NCBI GenBank assembly: GCA_027186245.1
Contig: CP114493.1
Span: 5,463,501-5,527,500 of the forward strand
Reading direction: 5' to 3'
From: Coriaria nepalensis
Taxonomy: Eukaryota > Streptophyta > Magnoliopsida > Cucurbitales > Coriariaceae
DNA: 64,000 bases
Made by a program: the position numbers and the translations under genes. Positions 27,005 to 39,737 of this stretch are shown here, in pieces. Under the pieces are notes generated by a model, which saw only the letters and a program-made list of their open reading frames with translations, searched no databases and had not been told where the DNA came from. How positions within the stretch are numbered: position 1 is the first letter of the stretch; each line of letters opens with the position of its first letter.

Positions 27005-30000
27005 AAATTATGCCGGATAATCCTTCAATTGTAACCATTTTTTCTTCAATTTAAGAGCTAACTAATTACGTAAGGATGACTAATAAGTGGGTTTGAACCC
27101 CCATTGAATTGGTCCTCTTTAATAACCCAATGGAAATCGATCAACATGCATGCGCTATAAAAACACATTTACATCTATACATACATGTTGCAGGTAGTGT
27201 GGCTTGATTGTATCTCTAAACCCTAATAAGTAATAACAGCGACAGCAACAACTCATGTCCATGAAAACTCTTGTTTGCCATTAAAGTCATAGTCATGTGT
27301 AGATCGATAGCTCTGCTCAATCAATAGGGACCATGCATCATCTTCTTCTTCCCATATTAAAAAATGCTACACCGCCTTCATCATCATCATGATTATGAAG
27401 TATGAACAAGCATTAAAGCAGAAAATTACTGATTTCAACCGTGGAACACGCACTTCCCTTTGCCTCAACAAGTGAGAACAAGTACATCACTGTTTACTCG
27501 ATAAAAGTAATCGCATTCATATGATGCATATGGTATCGAGTTTGTTCTGATTAATTGCACTTTTTTCCGACTAACTTTACTCCAAATATACGCATCTACT
27601 ACTATAATTTTAAAACATATTATAAGGTAGTAGGGAGGATTGGTGGGTAAGAAGGAGAGTTAGAATGTCTTTGCATGAGTTAATTGTCACATGTCATGGG
27701 TTCCCACTAAAATAAATTATGGGACCCAGAGAGATGTGAAATTAAGGATAGTGACTAAACGTTTCCATGCGTCACACTCAAAAACCCCATTTGTATCTCG
27801 ATTTGCTAAGAGATCTTAACAATCCTAGATCTAGATACGTACATTTGGTATTCATCGGATTTCTTCAAAATATCATCCAGGACACATATCATCATTTTAG
27901 AAGGACTCCGACAAACGGTTCAAGCTAGAAATTTTTTGGTTGAAGATTAAATCATTTAATTATAATTATTAATGTTAATTTTGTATCACATGTATCTTTT
28001 TTGCTTGTTATCTGCCTAACTATCTATTTATTAAAGAAAGAAGATATGTTTATAGTATATAATACCTCACCTAATTAAGAACTTGTGTAGAATAGTCCTA
28101 GACTTGAGAGGTACTGCTAATTAAACTTCTCCAAAAGTAGGAGAAAATTAAGGTTTTAGTATACAAAAGGCCTACAAGGCACATGCATGCTGACCCAGTA
28201 CGTACGTTGTACCACGTACTGTCTTCATAATTTGTTGTAGTTCATTTTTGTCTCTCTTTCAAATGTAGCTTCAATTCGTCGGTTGTTTGTTCAACATATT
28301 TATGGGGGCCACTCTCTTCTTCATCTCCTTCTGCCATACGGTGAATTTTGTCTTTAAATATATTATAAATATTAGTTTAAGGATTACGACTAATAGAATT
28401 CTAATGGGTAAAGATATAATATGATATATGATTATATAATATATTAAATCTTATTATAATTATAAATATTATTTTATATATTATATCATCTATCATAATA
28501 TAATAAAATTAATATTTATAATTATGATAATATTTAATTTCATATATGCATATAAAATTTTGCTTTCCTGATAAATGATGGGATATGTTTTAGCAGAAGT
28601 GAACAGAAAGCAATGAAATATGTGGATGCAAGAAAAGGGAATGCAAGTGGGATAGATAACATTAGACCCCACCATTTCGTTCTTCAGCTTCAATCATGAT
28701 TCATAGTGTCTTTTGTTTTTGGTCTATGTCATATTTAGGAGTTTTAAAAAATTCCTCTTCTGAACTCCATAAATTGACAGTTTGATAATCGACGTCATGA
28801 AACTAGACATTTTAACTAATTTAGACCGCCGATTAAGAACAAAATGGCATCTTCTTATCAATCTCGGGCGTTGAAATCGCTTCGTGGGGTTGTTTAACTT
28901 GAGAGCAGTCCAACCCTCATGGGGTAAGATAAAATAATAATAGAGTTATTGGTCGGCTCACCGGAGAAATTATTACACTAAAAATATTTAACTTGATCGT
29001 ATTGATTAAAGTAAAATACTCCGGAGTAGGAAAGGGTGACTCCGGCTTACCGTGGTGGGCATTTCATAGGAGGAGGAGGAGGAGGAATTGAAGGAAAATT
29101 TATGAAATACTTTTCAATTTTGATTATGAAATTTGTGAAATATGCGTGGTTGTTTTCATGACAAGCAATAATGAGAAAGAAAGAGAGGAAAGAAGGAGAA
29201 TCGTTGAGACATCTATGTTGTATGTGCTTGACATCAAAGTGGGATCAGATGGAGGAAATGTATGATGTCTATATTTGGTAGTTGCGAGTTTTAACTTTTC
29301 ACATGAATAATGTTCCCTCTCTTAACATCAATTTGCTGCAAAAATTTGGTCCATGTTTCTATATCAATGATGTTGACTAGACAGCCTTTTAATAACTTCT
29401 CTTGTCATTTTCCTTCTAGCCCACCAATCAAATTCATCAGATTACACAAAAGTCACTCTTAATTAATTAAGGAATCATTCTTTTTTATTTATTTATTTAT
29501 TTGGGTAACTCTTTTATGTGCTTTTAACGATAGATTGTAAATCTCAAAAGGAGTAATCGGATATATAATATCACTAAATAAGTTTAGAATATAATCTCTA
29601 ATATTATGCATGGGGTTTAAATCTGAGACTCACCCAAGGAATCACCTTTACCCAGCTCTTAAGGATATTAAGGAATCATTCTCATCAAACCCAGGAGACA
29701 AATTGATCCCTTTATTTGTTCCAAGTTGCAGATGTGGTTGGATCTATTTCTATTTTCTTGTCTTAGATTTTTCAACAAATTTTGGATTATGGGTTACAAA
29801 AAAAAGTATTTTCTCTTTCTTTCTAGCAAGATGTTCTTGAATTTTGATAATAATTTGATGTCTAAGTTCTAAAGTAAATTGAAATGTAGATAAGTTTCGG
29901 TCTATCATAAAATCGATGAATTACGATTACATATAAATTATGATATAATTAATAAATAATATATAAAATTAATATTTACATCAATAGTTTACAATAAACC

Positions 30001-30876
30001 AAGTCAGGCTAAGAACTCCTCTCGTTTGATTAAAGTTTGACATTTTGTAAAGCTAAACTAGATTTGATTCGTAAACTGCATTTAATAACATTCTGATCAA
30101 GGCTGTCTGGCATGATTCCATCCTCAAAACAGGTGGTCCTAAGCAATTATTCGAACTCTGGTTTATGTTTCCATACTATCTTCTTTTGCAAACTTCTTCC
30201 ACCACAAAAATTAAGTTAGCTTGACTTTTTCCTTTCCCAGCTTTTTTTTTCAGTATGATAGGACCCACTTGATGGACATTCCCCATCAGCTGATGGGGAT
30301 GTTTTGTGTGTCTGTGAAACTTGTGACCCATTTAATCGTGTAAAGAGGATTTGACATTTTTTTTTTCTTTTGGTGCTAATATTGGTAGTTTTATGTAAGA
30401 TAAGATATTTATGATAAATCAATGAATTTTAATCATATATAATATATAATATAATATATAATATTAATATTAATATATATAATTAAAATTAATCACCCTA
30501 TTATAAATACAATCACCTAAAAATTTCTTAGGTTAAATATTCTTTCGGATATAGCAGATTTGTGTCTAATCGTGACTACAAAGCAATAATCAGTTGTGGC
30601 TCAGAGAAATAAGACATGTAAATTTAGATTTTTGCAACTATGTGGTAAGTGCCTTTGACAGCTTGTAATCTAATAATTGTTCTGGGTATGAATCAATAAA
30701 TAAAAAGGGCTGATTTTGAATTGTGTTTGGATCTCAAAATTTCTTCTGGGTCTCTTTGAAATGTTCAAGTATTCAAACTTATCAAACTCAAGTTCAACGA
30801 AAACTATATACAAAACAAAAATTCTCTTGCAACTGAAGATGTTTAAATAAACACATTTCTTATGCACTTATTAGTT
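27005..30876. other. 3.9 kb AT-rich intergenic DNA
   Basis: No gene, tRNA or clear transposon found. There are several TA-rich tracts (28370-28560, 30430-30500) and a GGAGGAGGAGGAGGA run near 29070. A 27 bp palindrome lies at 30276-30302. A TATA-like CTATAAAAAC near 27156 is followed by no recognisable transcript. Confidence 0.5.
30276..30302. repeat. 27 bp palindrome
   Basis: ACATTCCCCATCAG is followed directly by CTGATGGGGATGT: perfect inverted arms apart from one extra T in the left arm. It could form a cruciform or be a dyad protein site; function unknown. Confidence 0.85.
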
Positions 30877-33800
30877 TCAAGCAGCGGTAGACGAGTTCAT
30901 CTCATTGAGGATATGATAATACCTATTATGATCTGAAGTGAATTTAAAGCCTGGTTGAAAGTCCGAGAAGAATCTCAGAACAGCAGCTAGATGCTGAGAG
31001 TCATTGGATGCAAAAGCTGCATCTAGAAACAACGAAGGCCGGACATTTTCAACCTGCAAAAAATGTTCAGGTTTGGAAGGTTTGTTGTTCTTTGTTTCTT
31101 GAGAACTTAAACCATAAAACTAAAAAGCATAAAGCGATGGCATTAAATATTTAGTAATGTATGATGTTTTAGTAGCAATTAGAGGGTACCTTGTACTTTC
31201 TTGCATATCGTAATGCTTCAAGGTAATATCCGTCTTGCACTAGTAATGAAACATAATCATGATGCAAAGAAAGTTGACTGAGCATATCCAGACCAAGTTT
31301 TCTCATTTGGAAACTTTGATGACCGGATTCTAGAAGCTGGAGTGCAACTTCTTCAGATGGCTCAAGAATCTGTCAAAATTAAAGATTGTATAAAACTAGA
31401 ATTATTAAGGAGAGTAACTAACTAACTAACTAACTAACTACTTAGTTCAAGGAATATGCACTAGAAGAATATGATATGTACCTTGTTTAGGACAAATAAT
31501 CCTATTTCCATATACCGATCATTTCGGGCGAGAAGTTGGATTGTCAGAACATAGATGTTTGGATGGACTTTGATCTTTTCCAGAGTAGCCCTACAACAAT
31601 CAAAAGAAATAGGAACAATTAAAATCATAATACGTGGCAAAACAAACAAATGAGATCTTAGTGTAGAAAAATTAACTAACTTTTGAATTTTTAAAATTCG
31701 AATTGGATAAGCAAAAACTAGGCTTACCTATGAATAAACTCGATAATAACAGCAACCAAGTAAGACAGGTCACCAATAATCTCTTCCTCAACAGGGGCAA
31801 ACACAAAGCTGTACATTTCATCAGGTGAAACTGCAGGCGAAGAAAGTTGAGACTCCTCATCATTCAACTGGTTACTACTTCCGGGTCCAAGAAGATTATA
31901 CTGAAACGAAGATGACTTTTCTCTGTCAACTGTATTGCCAACAATTTTTACTTCTTTTGAAATAGTACTTGGCCGTTCAAAGTCAAAGTTATTGTCAGTG
32001 TCTGAAGTCAACAGAGCTGCAGTTCTATGTTGAGATTCACGGTCAACTGCAGCAAGAGATTCTTTAGTAGACTTTCCAAGAACATCCACCCTTCTTGTCG
32101 CTACACCTGGGGGTATAATTGTCTTCTCACTTTTTGGTCCCTTAAGATTGCCTGATTTATTTGCATGTGAATATGAAGAAACTAAGACATCTATAACCCT
32201 GGAAACCATGACCACAGGTCTGCGCTCTAGAATAACATTGCGTGCTATTGCCAAACTTAATTGTTTTGCCTGAAACAGGATAAGTAGAATTACTAATAAA
32301 GAAGAAACTAGACAATGTCACGTCAACTTCGATGGGAAAGGATTAGAGTTTTAAGGAATTCTGAGAAAATGGAACAAAGAACTGAACCTTTTTGGCATTC
32401 AGCTTGCGTCGCTGTAAAAATTCTAGGATGCAAGGCACTTCTGAGCTACTGGCAGAGATAGCCTACAAAAAATATTAGAGAATATTAGGAGATGGATAAT
32501 GGGTAAATGAAATATTATTCAATAAATTGAGAGAAGCAAAAATAGAGCTCACTTCTAGATCTAAATGTATCTTCCATAACAAATTATTGGCAATATCACA
32601 GATGAGGTCCGGGACAATGAAGTTCCATGAATCTCCATAGATGACGGCTTCATGTTCACTTATAGCATCAGCATCTAAATTCTCATTACTACTTGACCAA
32701 GCAGCAAAACTATTAGACCTGGGGATACCTCTGACTAATAGAGGAAGGGGGGCCGAAATAGGTGCTCTTGAGTCTGCAAATATGTCGTACAAAATAACAA
32801 CTTTTGCATCTACTTGGTGAACAAGTAGTATATTATCAACTACACTCACTGAAATCCTGCTCGAATAGATTGGTAAACCACCCTGAAAAAGGAGGAATTC
32901 ATAGCATAAACATTTGAATTTAAATATATCAAGAGATTGGAATCAGTTGTCTTTTTAGAGAGAATTTACCTGCTGCACAACTGCATCACGGTAGAATCTA
33001 TAAAGGTGAAGTAGCATTGCAACTCTATCAACTTGCAAGCAATATATTCTTCCATAACTGAAAAAGGACAAGTAATATTTAACCTTTCTCATTTTGGTCT
33101 GGAATATGAATAGATAAGGAGAAAAAAAAAAAGAAGACGATAAATAGTGACATACACAGTTACTATATAGATATCTTCAGCAGCAAGGACAGGCTTGTTG
33201 TTAGCCTCAGGCTTAGCCATTGTCATCTCAAACTTTGGCAGGCGAATAATCCCAGCTGATGAGAGCTGAACAGAAGAAATAGTTTCCATGGGGTAAAAAT
33301 GTTTAGGCCCATCAGCTCCAATTAAGGCCAACAAAATCTTATCTAGATTCAACTTTCATCATAGAACAATGGAGTTGACTGGAATACACACCTGAAATCC
33401 TTTGAAAGTCTTGCATTGCATCCCAGAAGCAAGAAGAACTAACCGACTTTCATGTGTATAGACATACCAACTAACAATCATTTTCCTTATCTCAACCAAT
33501 TGGAGGGATTTTGACCGGGAATCATAGGAAAACATGTCCAGCCCACTGTAATAAAAAAATTCACCACCCAAGTGAAATAAAATAAAACCGAGATGAACAT
33601 TTATAAATACGATATAATAAAAGCAAAGAATTTCTATGTAGTACCTCGTCTTTATAAATACAATATTGCAAAAGGGGCAATCTGTCCAGAAAAACCCCAG
33701 AATACTCTCAGACTCTGTCTTACATCTCTGACTAAAAGCCTCCCCTGTCTCTCTATGCCAAAACTGTATCTCATGGATAGATCTCTGTATTGCAATAAGC

Positions 33801-34164
33801 TTCATGTCTAAGGAAAATTGAATAGATAAGATTGGCCCTTCGCTTATTGTATCAGAGGTTGGAGCTACAAGAGGATCGAACGGAACCGTCTTCCAAGAAA
33901 AAACCTGAATAAAGGGCGAAACATAAACTTTCAACACCAATTAGTAGATTTCAACTACAAAAAGGGGAGGTTAGAAAAATCTATTATTACCTGATCAGAT
34001 GTTGGGCAGAGTAGTAATTTATTTCCCTCATCATAAAATAAACCCTTCGATCCAGGGATATTGCAGCATCTTAGAGGCGGAAATTGGATATAAACATGTG
34101 ACATAGCACCCGACCCACTCAAACTAACACTAGATTGTTTTGAGTTTGATGCTTTTCCAGACAT
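30877..34164 (-). CDS. RMC1: Regulator of MON1-CCZ1 complex homologue (Mic1/C18orf8 family)
   Basis: In animals RMC1 binds MON1-CCZ1, the exchange factor that activates Rab7 on late endosomes; the plant role is inferred. Eleven exons on the minus strand: 33991-34164, 33645-33904, 33392-33545, 33156-33265, 32970-33057, 32553-32882, 32388-32462, 31728-32269, 31482-31590, 31190-31369 and 30877-31053. All are GT-AG and in phase, giving 732 aa. The first half is beta-propeller-like (SIQFSLDMKLIAIQRS, EIQFWHRETGEAF). The second half holds the helical Mic1 domain (EVALQLLESGHQSFQMRKLG, YLEALRYARKYK) and ends FKFTSDHNRYYHILNEM. Between them lies a low-complexity Ser/Lys-rich linker within exon 8. The intron between 31369 and 31482 has a (CTAA)n run at about 31415-31440. 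No defects seen. Confidence 0.9.
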
Positions 34165-36210
34165 ATCTCACTATTTTACAGCAGAGTTCTTGAACAGCTT
34201 CTGTTGACAATTTAGCACGCACACATACACACAATTGAGAAAATGTAATCAATTTTTCTTGAAAGTGAATCCAAAATCAAATCATTAGAAAAAAAAATTA
34301 TCTAGCTCTGAAGCTTAAGCAAAGTGATGAACTGAAGAACACTCCAGTAATTACAAAGTATTCGACCAAAGAGATCGTCCATAAGGCATTGGAATACAAA
34401 ATTTTTAACAATTTCAGCTTCAAGTTTGAGATTCTAATCTGAAAGTGATTTCAGAAATTCCAGCACCTGTATCTCTTCTACAGCTTCGATTTCGCTCTAC
34501 TGTCAAATGGATTGGCTAGTGCTTCCAATTGTTGGAAGAAGTGAAGCGAAGAAATTCAAACATCAAACGATCAGAGCAACTGAGAAGAATACCTCGAAAT
34601 TGACTACCGGAGTTCTTGGAGAGAGAACACAATGCAGGAGGTGGGCCCAACAAAAAAAAAACAGTAATGTATATTTGGGCTAAAATAAATGTCATTTACG
34701 TTGGGTTTGGTCTGGGCCTCGGCTGCATCAGTCATTTTGTTTGGTTGCTGAGAAAGCTGGGAAAATCATATACCTGTAATGGAGTAAAATTGAGAGATAC
34801 GGAGAAAGATGGTTCATCGTAAATACGGCCCACTTAAAATTTATAGCTGGTGATAATGGTTGACTATGAGGTTGATTGTTTGCTACTACATGCTGATTAC
34901 ATTTTCCTTCCGACAAAAGATGTTTAGATAAGATGATATTTTAAAGCCTATTTTACGTACTTGTAATCCTTTTGCCTCATATTGTAGTTTTTCCTGTTAC
35001 AGATTCTACCGTATCTTAAGATGCTGATGATTTGGATAGCGTTTCATGCGTGTCTTGATCGGTGTGCTTATTATTGTAAGCGAGGATTTCAGAATTCAAT
35101 GCCACCTATGTATATTCTAAAAGCTGGAGGCCATTTGTTAATACCCATCAACATTAATGCGTACGCTGCAAGAAAAACTAGAACCAGCTTGCCTTTTTCC
35201 ATCCTGGGTTGTTGCTGATAGATGCACCCTATTCGACACTTAGTTCCGCACACTGCATAGATTCACAGTCCCAGCTGAGACAGTCAGGATTCACTGGTGA
35301 TGTTTTCGAGCTTAAAGCCGATCAGATTAAAGCCTTACAAGTTAAAAGCAAGCTACTCTCGACCCTTCCCGATTAGACCATGCTTGTGTGTGTGGACAGT
35401 GTCTACCAGGCACCACGGAAACAGAAAGCATACCCCTAAGCATAATGAGCAATCAATGGATGGATACAACTTGTTTCTTTTTGTTTTTTGCTAGAATCAA
35501 ATTGGCTTGATGGGGCTCTTTCAAAAACTTTCTATTATGGACCATAACTCTGATGACTAACAAGCCCTTATATTCATGGATGCAATTCAAGTTTGAGGTT
35601 TTATCACTCTGCTCATGCAACTTGGGTCACATTTAAGAACTAATCTGGGCAGGAGATTTCAACCAGTTTCCAAATTGACATCTATAATATTGAAGACCAA
35701 TTCAGAATATATGCAAAAACAGTTCAACAGAGAGGAAGAGGGATACATTATTAGAAGAAAGAAACTAGCTCAGCCATATTACATCAAATTACCAGTTTCT
35801 AAAAGTTCTACCTACCGCCTCTCAATCGATATAAACAAAAAACCATCTTGAAGAACACAGAAGAAAATGCCTCTTATGCTTTAAGTTCTATCTCAAGGGA
35901 AATAGTCTGTCTGTCTTAATTCGACTGCCCAACATTCATCATGCAGAAATTCAATTATGAAAACTCGGAGCACAGCAAAGAGTTTGCTAATTTCAAGCAA
36001 TTCTTCAAATCAGGATATCATCCCAGTTCGTGGAATTCTAATTCTCATAGCAATTCAAGAATTTCATTATCCATTGCAGATTAAGCTTAAAAAGAACTAA
36101 TGAAAGTTACCATGGACCTAGTTCCCTTTCAGACCTAAGAATCCATGTCTTAAAAAATATATATATATATATATATATATTAAATTACTAAAACCCTAAT
36201 CCGAACCTTT
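34165..36210. other. RMC1 promoter and intergenic spacer
   Basis: Leader and promoter of RMC1 on the left, with TGGGC-type elements between 34640 and 34720. No recognised gene from 34800 to 36150, only short unrelated open frames. An (AT)n microsatellite lies at about 36157-36180, next to the TMCO1 3' end. Confidence 0.5.
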
Positions 36211-36789
36211 TCAATTCGTCTTGGGATCCGGCATCGGGAACAAGCCGGCGCTGGCACCCCTTGGCGGCGCAAACCCTAAGAACTTCTGCAAATTGGTGCG
36301 AATACTAATGGAGCAGAGAAAGTACAGAAACGCCATCGAACAATCGGTCGGATCATCTCCCTGCAGACCTCTATGGCTCATCTTCTGTACAATCCCAAAC
36401 GGCTTGAAGGGTAATTTCGCCACAACTTTCCCCTCGAAGAGCGAATTGAGCAGTCCGAAGACGACGAAGAGAACGAGTGCCACAACGGCGCCGGATTTGA
36501 GTTTGAAGAGGGAAAGATCGCGGCTTGACTCCTTGAGACTGGTCTCGACGCGATCGATCTTCTTCGTCTTCGACTTTTTTGTTGTGATTTTGGACGTGGT
36601 CTCCGTCTTCATCGTCTCGAGCTTCTTGGCCGCCTTGTCAATAGAGGATCGTAGGGTCTTGTACGAATTCGTGCGGTAAATCAAGATCCAGGAGATCGCT
36701 TCGCAGACAATGGCTGTGCAGAACGAGATCCCGACGACTCTCAAGCCATCGGAGTATTTGAAGGAAGATAAGATCGGTATCGTCGCCAT
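36211..36789 (-). CDS. TMCO1: TMCO1-type ER calcium load-activated calcium channel
   Basis: Intronless, 192 aa, close to the ~188 aa of the animal protein. TMCO1 is an ER membrane protein of the EMC3/Oxa1 superfamily. It was described as a Ca2+-load-activated channel and also as a part of the multipass translocon (family knowledge). I chose ATG 36789 (MATIPILSSFKYSDGLRVVG), where family similarity starts, over an upstream in-frame ATG at 36873. Hydrophobic segments: about residues 17-38, 100-122 and 150-165. Between the first two lies a charged coiled coil (SSIDKAAKKLETMK ... KKIDRVETSLKE). The conserved MSHRGLQGDDPTDCSMAFLY and the C-terminal GLFPMPDPKTN are present. The gene ends 209 bp from the LTR of the gypsy fragment. 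Confidence 0.92.
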   Translation of the reverse strand: MATIPILSSFKYSDGLRVVGISFCTAIVCEAISWILIYRTNSYKTLRSSIDKAAKKLETMKTETTSKITTKKSKTKKIDRVETSLKESSRDLSLFKLKSGAVVALVLFVVFGLLNSLFEGKVVAKLPFKPFGIVQKMSHRGLQGDDPTDCSMAFLYFLCSISIRTNLQKFLGFAPPRGASAGLFPMPDPKTN

Positions 36790-36997
36790 CTCCGATCTCT
36801 GAGAAAGTGAAAGAAAGGTCAACAAAACTTGTACAGCGTGTATCCATATTTTTGGAGATCTGGAGATCTCCATTATTATAGCCGTTGGATTTAAAAAATA
36901 TATATCCTACGGTTTTGGTTTAAAAGGGGAACAAAAATTAATTTTATAAATTTAAAGGACCTTTACGCAATAAAATAAAAGTTTCAGATATGCATAG

Positions 36998-37452
36998 TGT
37001 CACGTGCGTAAAATTTCACCCCGAACTTAGACGCTCCGTGCGGCACTTGACACTCTTCCGAGTAACCAAGTCAGCCTAACCGAACTTTGCCAAGAGGTTT
37101 GTTTGAAAACTTTAGAAGAACACTCAAGCTAGAGAGAATAAAGAACTCTTGGTATTGCAAGAATGCTAATATTTTTAGGATGATTTACAAATGAGGAGGA
37201 CTCCTCCTTATGTAGACCCTCACCTTGAAATGGATGGTCAAGATCAATTTGATCTAACGGCTATAATCTATCTTCTAGAGATTTCCATACAAATATCTAC
37301 TATTCTACAATGGACTAGAATAATCTACAAGGTTCTAGAGAATTCCACAAGTATGTAGGAAACCCTAGAGAATGCTAGAGAAGTCTAAAAGTTTCTAGAC
37401 TCCTCCATGAAGCCTCCTCCACCTTTTCTATCAAGTAAGGCAGTCCGTGACA
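36998..37452 (-). repeat. 3' LTR of Ty3/gypsy chromovirus fragment
   Basis: On the minus strand the repeat begins TGTCACGGAC (37452) and ends CACGTGACA (36998), that is TG...CA with inverted ends TGTCACG/CGTGACA; 455 bp. A polypurine tract (GGGGGAGCG) precedes it at 37453-37461. The flanking 5 bp at 36993-36997 (CATAG) would be one copy of the target-site duplication; its partner is missing. Confidence 0.85.
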
Positions 37453-39694
37453 CGCTCCCCCACCTATTCGGGCGACTCCCCCGTCGTCCGTTCAAGCTCG
37501 AATCGCTCAATGCAGTCTTTGAACACCCACAACAAGTCTTCGTGCTCCCAACTAGCCTCATTCTCCGAGACTCCCTTCCATCGAACGAGGTATTCCTTGT
37601 AGCTCGGCACGCCTCTCTTCCTCATGATTCTATCTGCGACGATTTCTTCAACCTCTTTGTCATAAGAAGTAACCACCGCTGTTGGTACCCGCTTGGACAC
37701 CCCTCGACTAGGTTCATCCTTGTCTTCATGATAAGGCTTCAAGAGACTCACATGAAACACCGGATGAATCCGCAACTTCGAAGGTAACTCTAGCTTGTAG
37801 GAGACCTTGCCAACTCGTTGAATGATCTTGAACGGCCCCTCATACCGTCGAATCAAACCTTTATGCACTGCCCTCAACGACTTGAATTATTGAGGCAAGA
37901 GCTTGACCATGACACGATATCCTTCTTGGAATTCCACTGCCCTTCGCTTAAGATCGGCCCACTTCTTCATCTTCTTCGATGCCTTCCTCAAGTGGGCACG
38001 AGTCATGTCTATTTCTTCTTGTAGTCCTTTGGCAAATTTGTATGCCGCTGGACTCTTTCCCGTGTAGCCCAACGCTACCGCATTTAGAGTCAATGGTTGG
38101 TGACATATGGCAAGCTCAAAATGACTCTTCCCTGTTGACTCACACCGATGTAGGTTGTAGGAGAATTGCGCTGTGTCTAACAACTTGGCCCAATCTTTTT
38201 GGTTGGCACTCACGCAGTGTCTTAAGTAAAGCTCCAACAACCCATTCACCTTCTCTGTTTGTCCGTCGGTTTGAGGTTGAAAACTCGTGGAGAAGTTCAA
38301 GTCTGACCCAAGTAACTTGAACAACTCCATCCAAAATCTCCCAATGAACCGTGGGTCTCGGTCGCTCACAATGGTTTGGGGCACACCCCCAAGCTTCACC
38401 ACATGCTTTAGGAATAATCGAGCCGTCTCATCAGTAGTGACATCAGAAGAAGCCGGGATGAACACCGCATACTTAGAGAATCGATCCACCACCACAATGA
38501 TCGTCTTGTATCCTTTCAACCTCGGGAGACACGTAATGAAATCCATGGAGACACTCTCCCAAGCATGCTCCGAAATGGGAAGTGGCTCTAGCAACCCTGC
38601 CGGTTGGTGTAAATCGACATTGTCTTGCTGGCACACCAGACACGTTTTCACATAGGCTTCTATGTCGTTCCGCATATGTGGCCAATAATACCCATCGTCG
38701 AGCGCCATTGTGCGATGCATGCCCGGATGTTCTGCCCATTTTGAGTCATGGCATTCCTTAATGATTTCCCGCCGAAGATTTCCCTATCTTGGCACGAACA
38801 CCCGCTCGCCCTTGGTGTATAATAAACCATCTTTGTGCCAAAATCGCCTAGTCTTACCCTCCTTAGCATACTCCATAAGATTCATTTCCATAGGGTCTTG
38901 TTCTATGCCCTCCTTAAGCCTATCAAGCATCGGACACTCGGGCCGACTTATGGCCGCTAACTCCGCTCTACGGCTCAAAGCATCTACGACTAGGTTGGCC
39001 TTCCCCGGTTTATACTCCAATACATAGTCAAACTCAGCAAGGAAATCTTGCCACCGTGCTTGCTTAGGTGACAACTTCTTTTGTGTTTGAAAGTAACTCG
39101 TGGCAACATTGTCCATCTTCACTTTGAACTTTGACCCCAACAAGGCAATGAATGACCACCGTCATCTCTTTCTCTTGCACCGTATATCGTCTCTCCGTAT
39201 CATTAAGCTTTCGACTCTCGTATGCAATCAGATGTCCTTCCTGCATCAAGACTCCCCCAATGGCAAATTCTGAGGCATCGGTCTGCACCTCATATGGCTT
39301 GGTGTAGTCAGGAAGAGCTAGGACGGATTCCTCCATGATTGCCTTCTTTAACCGATCGAATGCCTTCTAGCACTTGGGCCCCCACTCCCATGTCCTCGTT
39401 TTCTTCAGCATGTCCGTCAAGGGAGTAGTGATGTTGGAATACCCCTTGATGAACCGTCTATAGTAATTAGTGAGGCCCAAGAAAGACCGCAACTCCATCA
39501 CCCTTGTCGGAGGTTCCCACTCTTGTATGGCTCAAATCTTGGCTATATCCATCATGATCCGCCCTCCTCGGATCTTATGGCCAAGTAAATGCACCTCCTC
39601 TTGTGCAAATGAGCACTTCTCCCTCTTGACAGAGAGCTCGTTCTCCTTTAAGGCTTGGAAGACCTTCCTCAAATGCCCAATATGGTACACCAAG

Positions 39695-39730
39695 GTGTGG
39701 CTATACACCACAGTGTGGCTATACACCACA
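39695..39730. repeat. 18 bp tandem duplication next to the gypsy breakpoint
   Basis: GTGTGGCTATACACCACA occurs twice (39695-39712, 39713-39730). It duplicates six RT residues (VVYSHT) just beyond the DD motif and a few bases from the junction with the MTP remnant. Confidence 0.9.
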
Positions 39731-39737
39731 ATATCGT

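Larger units (their letters stand above)
36998..39737 (-). mobile_element. Truncated Ty3/gypsy chromovirus (RT tail, RNase H, integrase, chromodomain, 3' LTR)
   Basis: Minus-strand order: end of reverse transcriptase from its catalytic DD (39737) with [20 protein letters not shown]; RNase H (DYTKPYEVQTDASEFAIGG, YKPGKANLVVDALSRR); integrase with HHCC-type zinc region (CLVCQQ) and core (MDFITCLPRL, VDRFSKYAVF, FSTSFQPQTDGQTEKVN); then a chromodomain ([19 protein letters not shown], about 37610-37560) and stop at 37464. The open frame is broken in several places, for example a stop after VMVKLLPQ near 37887 and frame changes near 39060, 39140 and 39360. The gag, protease, most of RT and the 5' LTR are absent. 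The chromodomain places it among plant chromoviruses (Tekay/Del-like by memory). Confidence 0.88.

Noticed and set aside
27150..27420. Possible MIR gene after a TATA box
   Set aside because: No known mature plant miRNA sequence and no long hairpin seen; ATCATCTTCTTC text only superficially resembles miR172 passenger sequence.
35000..35851. Several 65-78 codon + strand ORFs between RMC1 and TMCO1
   Set aside because: Unrelated frames without splice-joined continuity or recognisable motifs.
37979..38655. + strand ORFs across the gypsy integrase region
   Set aside because: Shadows of the minus-strand integrase frame, which shows clear family motifs.
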